64,000 bases of DNA from positions 1,225,221,312 to 1,225,285,311 of the forward strand of contig CM066031.1 of the NCBI GenBank assembly GCA_033557465.1, read 5' to 3'. Origin of the DNA: Ichthyophis bannanicus (Eukaryota > Chordata > Amphibia > Gymnophiona > Ichthyophiidae). The translations under genes and the position numbers were made by a program. The notes under the pieces were generated by a model. That model did not search any database. It worked only from the letters and a program-made list of their open reading frames with translations, and was not told the origin of the DNA. Positions 54,715 to 64,000 of the stretch are shown piece after piece. Position 1 is the stretch's first letter; every line of letters begins with the position of its first letter.

Positions 54715-55394
54715 TACTGACCCAATGACCTCTTTGATTTAATGGAAAATTGAGGACTTGGCCACTGCCTCTCCCTTTCTTGGGACACTGAAGAAAAAAA
54801 AAAAAAAAAAAGACGACAGTCTGCGCAGTGAAAGGGATTGGTTACTTCCAAGTATCTGAACAATGCCCTACTCACATCTAGCAGACACAGGGAGATATCA
54901 GACTGAAGATCAAGGAGGAGCAGGGCAGGACAACTGCCTGATTGAGGTGAAAGTGAAACAGCACTTTTGGAAGAAAGGACGGCACTGTTTGTAAGGCAAC
55001 AGAACTCATTGCAATGACCAAAAAAAGTTTCTGATTTGACAAGGCTTGCAATACCGACACTAATCTAGTGGACGCTAGCAACCTGAAAGACTGAAAGATC
55101 AACTTAAGGGTCAAATCTTTAGAAAAGTCTTATGCAAGGACTCAAAGGGAAGGCCCTTCAATGCCTTTGACATCAAAGACAGGCTCCACTAGGGAACTAC
55201 TGGACATGCTGGTGGCCAAATCTGTTTAACCTCTCTGAGAAAGAAAGAAATATTAGGGAGAGGTACCAAGGACAAGCCCTGAATATGCTCTTGGTAGCAT
55301 GCCAGGGCCACCACTTAAACTTTAAGAGAGTTCAGGGCCAGCCCCTGATCCAGACCCACCAGAAAGAAGAGCAAGATGGCACCTACATTGTGGC
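54715..55394 (-). pseudogene. DIRS F tyrosine recombinase remnant
   Basis: The open stretch 55,114-54,878 encodes a degraded box I (STRLVSVLQAL for SARRVSELQAL) and TVPSFLPKVLFHFHLNQAVVLP, clearly homologous to TVPSFLPKVISPFHVNQTV in D. The other half of the gene lies left of mariner. An A18 run at 54,787-54,808 interrupts it. Confidence 0.8.
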
Positions 55395-55540
55395 ATTTTA
55401 TTTACCAGTTAATGTCCTTTCCTTGAGTCCTGCTAGACCAGTCCAGACAAGTGGATTGTGTTCCCCCACCAGAAGACTGGTGGAAACAAAGAACCAATGA
55501 AAAGCCCAGGTTTCAATGCCATCATTCCCATGCCTCTATC
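55395..55540 (+). repeat. Solo DIRS F-type terminal repeat
   Basis: TTTCCTTGAGTCCTGCTAGACCAGTCCAGACAAGTGG matches the left end of F (51,188-51,225) in the same orientation. It is not the inverted right end F would need, so it belongs to another copy or a rearrangement. Confidence 0.7.
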
Positions 55541-56235
55541 TGCCTTAACCACCAGAGGTCCCTTCAATATTTCTCCCAAAGCATAGGAAAGAAACCTAGC
55601 AAGCCTCACACCTCAACATGGGCAACAAGCAGTAAGCAACAGTAGAGAACTATGTACAGGAAAGCATAAACAGAAGGCCATCTATGGAAGATAAACCTGT
55701 AGAGCCAAGTATAAAAATCACAGCAGACACAAGGGAACCACAGCAAAAGAACAATTCTCACCCACCTGCACCAGAATAAATCTCTCTCCAGCAAAAATTT
55801 GACTCCTCTCTAATAGGTTTCTTTAGCTAGTTAAAAGTGAGGAAGGGGTTAACTTGCATAGTATTTAACATATATCATTTAAAAAAATTTACATATAGAA
55901 ATTCCACCTACTTCCCTAAAAAAAATCCAAAACAAAACAAAAAAACCCAATAGTTGAATTTTTTTTTTAGCTGCGTATATAACATCTCTGGTTCTACTTT
56001 CTCTCAGTCACACAGATACAGCTGGGAGTAGCAGGGATACCACATACCCCATGGGGCTCCCGAGCTTCTCCCAAATAGGGGGACAGACTTGCTTCAAGGC
56101 CCATAGGGCTCTAGATTTCTCAATTTCTCACTTGTACAATCCACCCAGGTTTGGGGTTGCCCCAGAAACATAAAATGTTTACTGAGACACTGTCAAATAG
56201 TGATGATCAAGCACAATGTATACCTTTTCAGGTAA
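55541..56235. other. Spacer
   Basis: No gene recognised; A-rich DNA at 55,915-55,965. Confidence 0.4.
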
Positions 56236-56716
56236 AGAGTAATTAGACTTACCTGCTAATTGTTGTTCCTTGAGGAACTCCAGTTCAGACCCGCACCTCT
56301 GGGTAGTGTACCTCTTCCAGAAGCTTGGAGATTGAGTATGTCATCGTTTTATGACACCCCTCTACTTATACAGCTGGCACCGCCCACCAGCTCCAGTAAC
56401 CTATTGACAAAGTAGACTCACAGGAGCAACAAATCAGTAGTTAACCAACAAACAACCAAACTAGATCTAAGACTGCTATACTCCCCCCCACCTCCTGGGA
56501 AGGAATCCATCGTTCCTCCAGACGGGAAGGTTTATCTGTGAAACTCCTGAGCAATGCCCTTCAGCACAGAGCCGAAGACCGGCAGCTCTCCAAGCCACGG
56601 CCCCAACACCCTTCAACGTATAATCCTACTACCCTGTGCACTCTGCTATCTCCCAACGGATCAGCTAACGAGTTGAAGGCAAATGCCTTCACATCAATTC
56701 CTTACAGGCAGGATCC

Positions 56717-56812
56717 GGGACTGGATTTGAATTCCTCAAGGAGCAACAATTAGCAGGTAAGTCTCATTATTCTTTCCTCATCATCCCTCCAGTCCAATCC
56801 CGCACTTCTGGA
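56717..56812. repeat. DIRS E internal complementary region
   Basis: TCCTCAAGGAGCAACAATTA to CCAATCCCGCACTTCTGG, complementary to the two outer ends of E. Confidence 0.88.
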
Positions 56813-56942
56813 ATATAACAGAGCAGTTAAATAATGGGAGGGACCTGCAACTGCAGTGTGAAGCACTGCCGACCCAAAACAGGTGTCCCTTGCTGCCTAA
56901 ACATCCAGGCAATAATGCTTAGTAAAACGTATGAAGCGTAGA

Positions 56943-57860
56943 CTAAGCTGCCGCCTTACAAATCGCTGCTGGTGGAACTAAACTGTACTCTGCCCAAGAG
57001 GCCGCTTGTACCCTCGTGAATTGCGCACATAATCCCATCGGCACCACTCTATCCTCCAAGATATATGCTGGCCTAATGGCTTCTCTAATCCACCTGGAAA
57101 TGGAAGCCTTGGCCGCTGCCTCTCCTTTGCGCGGCCTACCAGACAGCACAAACAATCCAACCTCCTAAGGAACTTAGTCCAAAAGTCACAAATGCAGATC
57201 AGCGAAACCCCCAGCCGCATCCGACAGGACCGATAACAAAAATGACTGATTCACATGGAAGGCCAGCACCACCTTAGGCAAGAATGAGGGCACTGGTCGC
57301 AGAACCACCTTCTCCCTTGAGAACGAAAGGAAGGACAAGGCCTAGCACTCCAAAATTTTGCGTGCCGAACAAATCGCTACAAGAAAAACCTGTCTTCAAG
57401 GTCAAGTCTTTCAGTGACACCCAACTCAGCAACTCAAAGGGCTCCTGAGTCAGCACCGTAAGAATCAAATTCAGGTCCCAGGGTGGTACCGCTTACCTCG
57501 GCAGCGGGAGGCGAGTTACCGCTCTGAAGAAGCGTAGCACATCTGGGTGTGCATCCAATGTCACCCTATGAATCTTTCCACGATAACAGGAAATCGCTGC
57601 CAGCTACACTCAAAGAACTCGCAGCTAGGCCCTTCTCAAAACCGTCCTGCAAGAAAGCTAACACATCTGGCACCGAAGCCAAGAGAGGAACAGACTGCCT
57701 GTCCCCATACCATGCCTCCAAAATGTGCCAGACCATGATGTATGCTAAGCAGGTGGCCCTTTTTACAAGCTTTCAGCAAGGTTTCTATCACTGGCCCGGA
57801 ATAACCTCTTTTTCACAGCTTCGCCCTTTCAAGAGCCATGCCATAAGCGAGAACTGACCA
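56943..57860 (-). pseudogene. Tyrosine recombinase of DIRS E, inactivated
   Basis: The C-terminal part GEAAAKASISRWIREAIRPAYI matches D, but the catalytic motif reads CAQFTRVQAAS, so the His of H-x-x-R is Gln. The box I region is scrambled by frameshifts, and the final Tyr block is lost near 56,943. N-terminal fragments appear toward 57,860. Confidence 0.85.
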
Positions 57861-59640
57861 CCTGAGGCATGCAGAGAGATCCCTGCGTCAAGAGGTCCCC
57901 TTGAGCTGAGAGCCGCCATGGCTGGTCCTGCAGAATCCTCACCAGATCTGCATACCATAGCTGTCTCGGCCAATCCGGGGCCATCAGAATGAAGTATCCT
58001 CAGTGAGCCTCTATCCACTGAACCACATGACCTATGAGTGCCTATGGTGGGAACACAGAGGAGTTCCCCCAAGGGCCACGGCTGTACCAGAGCATCCAGG
58101 CCCTCTGACATCCATTCTGCTGAAGAACAGGCTCACCTTGGCCAACTAGAAAGCTGCCATTAAAGTCCATGACCGGGGTGCCCCACCAGTACACCAGCTT
58201 CTCGAAGACCTCCTGGTTGAGCAACCACTCACCTGGGTCCACGCACACCCGACTGAGTTAGTCCGCTGCTACGTTGTTGACCCCCGCAATATGCACCACC
58301 AACAAGGCCTGGAGGTGAACTTCCACCCACTCGAACATCCTTTCAGCATCTTCCTCCAAGGATATGCGGATATGCTTCCTGCGCCTCCTTGGCAGTTGAT
58401 GTAGTCTACAGTGGTCACATTGTCCAAGAAAACTCGGCTTGCAATCCAGCCTCAAAATTCTGGGGTGCCAGGAATACCACATGCATTTCCAACCTGTTGA
58501 TCACCCAATGGGCTTCCAGCGCGCACTCCACTGACCCTGGGCAAAACGCCCTTCGCAATGAGCTCCCCAGTTGGAGAGACTGGCATCCGTCATCAGCAGA
58601 GTCCACAATGGCAACTCAAGGGGCATGCCCCTCTCCAGTGTCCCTGGAAGTAACCACCACTGGAGCACTCCCCTGGTTTGCCCCGGGCATAGCAGAGGCA
58701 TAAACAGGGGATGACTCTGGTGAGACCAACGATGAAGCAGGGCTCTCTGCAACGGCCGCATGTGTGCTCTTTCCCATGGAACCAAGTCTAGCGTGGCTGC
58801 CATAGTTCCTAGAACCTGCGGATAATGCCAGGCCGACGGATGGGACATCTGCAGAAACTGCCACACCAGCTGCTGGAGGTCCCTGTGCCCACTGCACCGG
58901 CAGAAAGACCTGCCGACACTCGGGTGTCAAAGAGTGCTCTCAAATATTCCAATTCTTGGGACGGTCCTAAATGACCCATCTGAGGCTCTGTAGAAACTGC
59001 ACCACATGCTTCGTTGTTCTTTCGCTTTCGCCCCTGGACTTCATCCAGATCAGCCAATCGGCAAGATACAGGTGTACAAGAATACCTTCTTTACGAAGCA
59101 CCACTGCGACCACAACCATGACCTTGGTGAAGGTTCATGGAGCCGTCGTCAAGCCAAAAGGCAGCACCCAGAACTGGAAATGTCCCATCAGCACCGCAAA
59201 ACAAAGAAACTGTTGGTGGTCTGTGTGGATGGGAATGTGAAAGTAAGCTTCCGTAAGATCTAGGGGTCAAGAACTCCCCACCCCTTATGCTAGGATAACT
59301 GACTGTGAGGTTTCCATTCAAAAATGTGGCACCTGTAGATAGCGGTTGACGCCCTTGAGATCGAGAATCGGCCAAAAGGAACCTTCCTTTTTGGTCACAA
59401 CGAAATTAATGTAATATTGACCGCGCCCGAGTTGGTCTCTGGGTACCAGCACCACCACCCTTAGCTGTAATAACCTTGTTAAGGTTTCCTTTACTGCCGC
59501 AGCCTTGCCCTGCGCCCTGCAAGGACACTGGACAAAAGAGTTGCTGATTGGGAGCGCCCACTCAAAAGCATAGCCTTCTCAGATGACTTCCAGGACCCCC
59601 TGGTCTGACGTGATTTGGACCCAAGTGGGGTATAAGTCCC
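57788..59640 (-). pseudogene. Pol of DIRS E, multiply broken
   Basis: Short open pieces follow D in order. The piece 58,501-58,866 carries the connection and RNase H start (HPSAWHYPQVLGTMAA, MTDASLSNWGAHCE). The pieces 58,258-58,482 and 57,788-58,248 carry later RNase H and the MT-like block in broken frames. The RT core at 58.9-59.4 kb is recognisable only as scattered fragments (VLGAAFWLDDG region, SLRSPT-like). Inactive. Confidence 0.85.
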
Positions 59641-59661
59641 TTAGTCAGTCATCTATGGAAA

Positions 59662-60953
59662 TCAACCCCACCTGGTTCCCCCTTGTTTCAATGGATTTTC
59701 TTCGGTCCCTAGGAAAAGGGGTCCCAAAACCCCTTCCCGCACCCCGGAACCCCTGAAACCCCTGCCCTCAGGAGACAGATCTGCCTCTCTTGTAAGGGCC
59801 AAACCAGGAGGTGCGAAAACATGAAGTCTCTTGACTGACCCCTCGACGTTGACTCTGTTTCCGCTTATCGTCGGGCAGACAGCCACCCTTGGATTCTCCC
59901 AAATCCTTGACCAGTTTCTCCAGATCCTCCCCAAAGAGCCACTTGCCCTTGAAGGGGAGTTTACTAAGACGGGACTTGGAGGAACTGTCCGTCGCCCAGT
60001 TCCTTAGCCACAGATAGCGACAAGCCATCACCAGGGATGACATGCTCTTCTAAAGTCCCCTAATGAGATCATAATGGGTGTCCGCTAGGTATGCAGCTCC
60101 CGACTCCAACCTGGTTGCCTCGCCGGGTGGGTCTGCTGAAGGCTCAGCCAGCTGCTGCACCCATTTAGACCAACGGAGGCACGCTCTAGCCACCCAGGCC
60201 CCACAAATAGAGTCCTGTAAGGCGAGGGCATTGCTATCAAAGGCCTGTTTCAGCAAGGTGTCCACCTCCCTGTCCTGGGCATCTCTGAGGGCCATGCTAC
60301 CCTCTACAGGTATTGTAGTCTTCTTCGTAACTGTGGACACTGCGGCATTCATTTTGGGGGACTGAAACAGCTCACGCTCCTGCTCCAGTAATGGGTATAG
60401 CCACATCATGGCCCGTACCCCCTTGAGGCCCGCCTCCGGCAGATTCCACTCCTCCTGGATCATCTGCTTTACTACTCTGTGTACCAGAAAAATCTTCTGC
60501 GGCTTCCGCACTGCCTAGAGTAGCGGATCCTCCAGAGCCTCATCATCTGCCGAAACGCCCACTGGCATATTCAGAGCCTTTAAGGACTCTCCTATGAGCG
60601 CCACCAACTCTTCCCTGCGGAGCACTCGCACCACTCGCAACTGATCCTCCTGCTCCGGGATCTCTTCTTCTTCCAACCTTTTCCACCTGGGAGTCAAGTT
60701 CCGTATCCAGGTCCTCCGTGTCTGGCCCTTCCAACAAAGGGGGGTGCACCTGCCCCTCCTTCAAGGGCTACGCCTTCTCAACCAAGCCCCCGGCACCCTG
60801 GACCTCCCCAACAGGGGAAGGAGACCTGTCCTGGCCTTCCTGCAGATCTTTCTCCAATGTAGCAGCCTCCTGAGCACATCCCCGACAGACGTCCTCATTG
60901 GAGACCGTGCCCCACTTGGCCCCGCAAACAAGACACTGAGGCCTGGAAGGCAT
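59662..60953 (-). pseudogene. Gag-like ORF1 of DIRS E
   Basis: Start MPSRPQCLVCGAKWG with CRGCAQEA, the same Cys array as D. After frame breaks the conserved block 60,511-60,050 is open: KIFLVHRVVKQMIQEEWNLP, VTKKTTIPVEGSMALRDAQD, DTLLKQAFDSNALALQ and ESGAAYLADTHYDLIRGL. Then 60,043-59,768 gives RLSKLPFKGKWLFGEDLEKL and an in-frame TGA, after which the same phase continues GQGFQGFRGAGRGFG toward pol. Confidence 0.85.
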
Positions 60954-61737
60954 GGCCACCAGGTCAAGAACTGCCTGGAATATTCCCTTGGGACTGAAAG
61001 GGGACCCTGCCAGAGAAGCCCTAGGCAGAAACCAGGAATACCCCCTCCCCCCAAGTCTCTGGGTTCCCAGGAACAAGGAATACATACAAAAACAAAGAAA
61101 ACAACAGGCTCCCGGCAAAGAAAAAACCCCGGGCAGATTGCTTTTCCCTCTCCTGCACAGCTAGGCAGGGGGGGGGGAAGGAGGTAATGGAGGAGACCAC
61201 CAAACTCGTCAAAACTGCACCTGCGCCACCTTCACGCGCCATTTCAAGTCCCCCCCTCCACGTGGCTTGGGCCACGAAAGAGCTCCACTTCCTGTGGCCT
61301 AAATTCAGGCACTCTCGCTGCTCATTGTTTTAACTCTACACCAGCAAACAGTGCCAACATGCTCTGCCTGCCCGGCTTACCTTGCTCCCGGGAAAGCCAC
61401 ATTCTGCGCCTGCTCTCTCTCTCTCTGCCTCATACCTGTCGTGCTCAGCATCTGAGCTCAGGCTTCGGCACTGAGGGCACATCTGGGAATTGCCCGCTTA
61501 GGCTGCTATGCTGTAGGCGGCTCCTCAGCCAATCATGGGTTCGGGAGCCGCCTGTCTTCCCGGCACAAACTCAGGTCCTGCTGCCTGCCCCGCAGATCCT
61601 GGAGGAGGGGGACTCCTCTTCTGCCTGATGCCTCTATTCCTGACTTTTCTCTTTATTTTTTTTTTAAGCAAACCAAACCAAGCTCCTGCAATGCAGGACT
61701 CTGGAAACAGAAATAAAGGAACTAAAAGGAAATAAAG

Positions 61738-61757
61738 CCCTCTCTCTCTCTCTCTCC
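61738..61757. repeat. (CT)n microsatellite
   Basis: About ten CT units near the right end of DIRS E. Confidence 0.85.
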
Positions 61758-61800
61758 TTACTTGTCCCTCAGTGAGTCCAGCACCCTGGCTCACGACCTC

Positions 61801-61905
61801 CGGCTGCTTGGAGACTGAGCTTACTGGAGCTGGTGGGCAGTGTCAGCTGTATAAGTAGAGAGGGGTGTCATCAAAAGACGACATGCTCAGTCTCCAAGCT
61901 GCTGG
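61801..61905 (-). repeat. Hairpin in right terminal repeat of E
   Basis: CGGCTGCTTGGAGACTGAGC (61,801-61,820) pairs with GCTCAGTCTCCAAGCTGCTG (61,885-61,904) nearly perfectly. It matches the position of the hairpin in D. Confidence 0.7.
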
Positions 61906-61959
61906 AAGAGATACACTACCCAGAGGTGTGGGAGACTAGACTGGAGGGACGATGAGGAA

Positions 61960-62165
61960 TATCCATACAAATATTTAAAAAAATAAAAACAAAATAGTTG
62001 CATGGTTATCCCCTTCACCAGTCAAAAACAGGCACCTAATAAGATACTGTTTAAAGATCCTGACACTTTTGGTATCTGAATTTAGTTGACTATTTCCTCC
62101 TCTGATTATATCACAGCACTTGTTCAGTAAACTGGGGACCTCCCACTTTCTATGGTTTCTTTTCT
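61960..62165. other. Short spacer
   Basis: No gene recognised. Confidence 0.4.
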
Positions 62166-62550
62166 GAAAATCTTCACAATACGCTGTGGGAGAGCAAGTA
62201 CAAGTAGGTGCAAAGACTAGGAGACACGCAATGAAGCTACTAAGTTGTACTCTTAAGCCTAATTCAAGGAAATATTTCACTCAACACCTAATTAAGTTCT
62301 GGAATTCATTGCCCGAGGTTGTAGTAAAAACGGTTAGTGCAGTTGGGTTTAAAAAAAGGTTTGGACAAGTTCCTGCAAGAAAAAAGCCATAAACCATTAT
62401 TTAAATGGACTGGGATAAGAAGCATGGAATCTGTCGAGTTTTAGGATCTTGTCAGGTATTTGTACCCTGGATTGGCCACTCTTGGCAACAGGATACTGTG
62501 CCTGCTGGACCTTTGGTCTGACCCAGTATGGCTAAATTTATGTTCTTATT
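62166..62550 (+). mobile_element. CR1-type LINE 3' end
   Basis: Plus-strand CR1 C-terminal remnant (KYFTQHLIKFWNSLPEVVVKT, FKKRFGQVPA) and 3' UTR with GGTCTGACCCAGTATGGC and TTATGTTCTTAT. Strongly 5' truncated. Confidence 0.88.
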
Positions 62551-64000
62551 GATGCAAATTCTACATCTTTCAAGCTGGTATGAGGACTCTGCTGTAACAA
62601 AAGGAATATGGCAAATACTTCTGTATTAGGGAACAAAACTGACTCCTTGTTCAAAGCTCCCAACAGCTCCAAGCAATCTCTCTTCCCGGAGTCCCAGGTA
62701 CTCACTAAGAAACTAGGAGTCCTTCCTCAAAGAGAGCCAGACGAAAGGACAAAAGAACCTTCTGGTCCATTTCACTATACTGACTCTCTCAAAGCCTGGA
62801 CACCTACCATGGAGGAGAGTCAGATAATCAACACCACCTCTCTGCCATTAATACTGTGTCAGTGAAGATACATATAACAGTTTAGTAAGAGACACTTTAG
62901 AACCCCCTTGAACTTATTAATTCAAGCTTTAAGCCGTCGTAGGGACAAAACATGCACAAAACAAATACAGTAAAGTCATGGAGTAAGTAACTAGAGTCGC
63001 AGACTGAGTCACAGTCATGGAGTAACTAGAGTCGCAGATGAGAACTAGGAACGCCAGGGTTCAAATCTTGCTTTTCGCAATAATGATTCTTGTGACCTTC
63101 GCAAGTTACTACACACTCCACTGCCTCGGGTACATCTTACAATACATTCTAAGCCCTCTTGCGGAAAGGCTTATCAACTGTACTTGTATATGGAACTCAC
63201 TAAGCTTGGAGTTGGAAAAGCCAAACAACCTAAAAATACAAATCCTAAATGATGTCTCTCCAAGCTGGGACATGGAAAAACTTCAGAGTTATCAGCTCTG
63301 CAGCTCCAGCGCCTTCCCAGCACTAACTCAATCCATGCTGCACACATTTCCTGAATGTCTACTAGACAGATCACTCAGAACCTTACAGCTTTGTTAGCTC
63401 ATTTCCTGCAACACAAATAGTGTTGTGACAAACTTTTTTTAAAAGCTCTAGAATACAAAATTGTTTTGTCTTCACTTTTATTTCATTTAAAAATGAACCA
63501 AGTATCTCCGCAGTTAATAGAGTGCCTGATTTACTAAGAGGTCAGCTTGCAAAATCTAAAGGGTCGATGTAATAAGCTGTGTGTTAAGAGCTGTGCACTG
63601 AAATTCAGCATTTTCCCAATACATGTTTAAAAAAAAGATTTTACACCCAATGAAGTAAACAAATCTTACGCACATGCAAATAATGTATGCAAACATAGGA
63701 GAGTACAAAAATCATCATGGAAGCAGGCACACATTTTAATGTGTGGAGCATGCATCAGCAGCAGAATCATTATTTATTTAAAATCAGAGCTCGACAAACC
63801 CCAGGCGACAAGTCACTATGGCAACAAAAAAATAAAGGTCAGACCTGACGCTCAAACCGGCACTGGCTGCCCGTAGCAATCCCATCTCCCACGGGCAGAA
63901 GTGTTGCAAAAGGCCGTGCCAGTCCTGGCCGCATTCGTGGCCTTATACAGCACTTTGGCCCATGGGAGAGGGATCCTGGTGGGCAGGCAGCGCTGGTCCT
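62551..64000. other. Terminal spacer
   Basis: No gene recognised. A tandem duplication lies at 62,974-63,038: AGTCATGGAGTAA and CTAGAGTCGCAGA are each present twice, the first copy with a 4-base insertion (GTAA). The last 150 bases are GC-richer but show no motif. Confidence 0.45.

Larger units (their letters stand above)
51165..55395 (-). mobile_element. DIRS F, broken and twice invaded
   Basis: Left ITR at about 51,165-51,372 (TTCCTTGAATCCTGATAGAC...GTGG), an ICR at about 53,113-53,205 that is the reverse complement of that end plus a second end, then a YR region at 53,205-53,412 and 54,715-55,390. Removing the LINE at 51,381-52,963 leaves about 410 bases between ITR and ICR, close to the 440 in D. 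Mariner interrupts the YR region. No pol, gag or inverted right ITR was found, so the element is truncated. Confidence 0.75.
56236..61959 (-). mobile_element. DIRS retrotransposon E, decayed
   Basis: 5.72-kb relative of D. Left end AGAGTAATTAGACTTACCTG, right end ...GGAGGGACGATGAGGAA, ICR at 56,717-56,812 with junction GAGGAA|AGAATAATGAG. All genes are present in order but broken. No target duplication is seen. Confidence 0.92.

Noticed and set aside
62608..62865. 85-codon open frame as a host exon
   Set aside because: No recognisable domain, no clear splice context and low-complexity codon use; unsupported.

Overview
The window reads as vertebrate nuclear DNA made almost entirely of transposable elements. 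No host gene, tRNA or rRNA gene could be recognised. The number of DIRS-type tyrosine-recombinase retrotransposons, together with CR1, L2 and L1-type LINEs, fits an amphibian, possibly a caecilian. That assignment is inference from repeat content only.

Layout. 1-~1.96 kb: remnant of a DIRS gag/pol (minus strand). 3.85-6.43 kb: two CR1 3' ends around a 450-bp pyrimidine-rich tract. 7.50-8.15 kb: a retroposed L1-type ORF1 with poly(A), a target-site duplication and a 5' inversion. 8.9-9.25 kb: a DIRS recombinase fragment. 9.82-11.50 kb: a damaged, intronless, transposase-like gene. 12.62-18.40 kb: DIRS element A, apparently complete and coding-intact. 18.4-24.6 kb: AT-rich DNA with MITE-like repeats, an L2 fossil and SINE-like copies. 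24.64-38.65 kb: one CR1 LINE split by two DIRS elements (B, 26.16-31.78; C, 32.34-37.62). 39.43-40.43 kb: a CR1 3' part. 41.99-48.17 kb: DIRS element D with a tandem extra terminal repeat. 49.49-51.16 kb: a truncated L2. 51.16-55.4 kb: broken DIRS F, holding an ORF1-only LINE and a mariner. 56.24-61.96 kb: decayed DIRS E. 62.17-62.55 kb: a CR1 3' end.

The five large DIRS (A-E) all lie on the minus strand. Each has inverted terminal repeats (ITRs) plus an internal complementary region (ICR) that spells out the joined ends. A, B, D and E keep the order gag - RT/RNase H/methyltransferase-like - tyrosine recombinase (YR); C keeps gag, but most of its pol and YR cannot be recognised. Two lineages are visible. 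In A/B (and by gag similarity C), gag ends in TGA and pol continues in the +1 frame at a slippery stop. In D/E, gag and pol appear to share one frame that is broken only by copy-specific lesions. A is the best candidate for a recently active source. C looks like a gag-only non-autonomous derivative with near-identical ends.

Most noteworthy: the +1 shifty stop at the A/B gag-pol junction; ITR-core palindromes reiterated inside the gag genes; ORF1-only LINEs with defined ends (HAL1-like); two DIRS in one LINE; a tandem terminal repeat and 11-13 bp direct repeat flanking D; and a conserved hairpin in the right ends of D and E.
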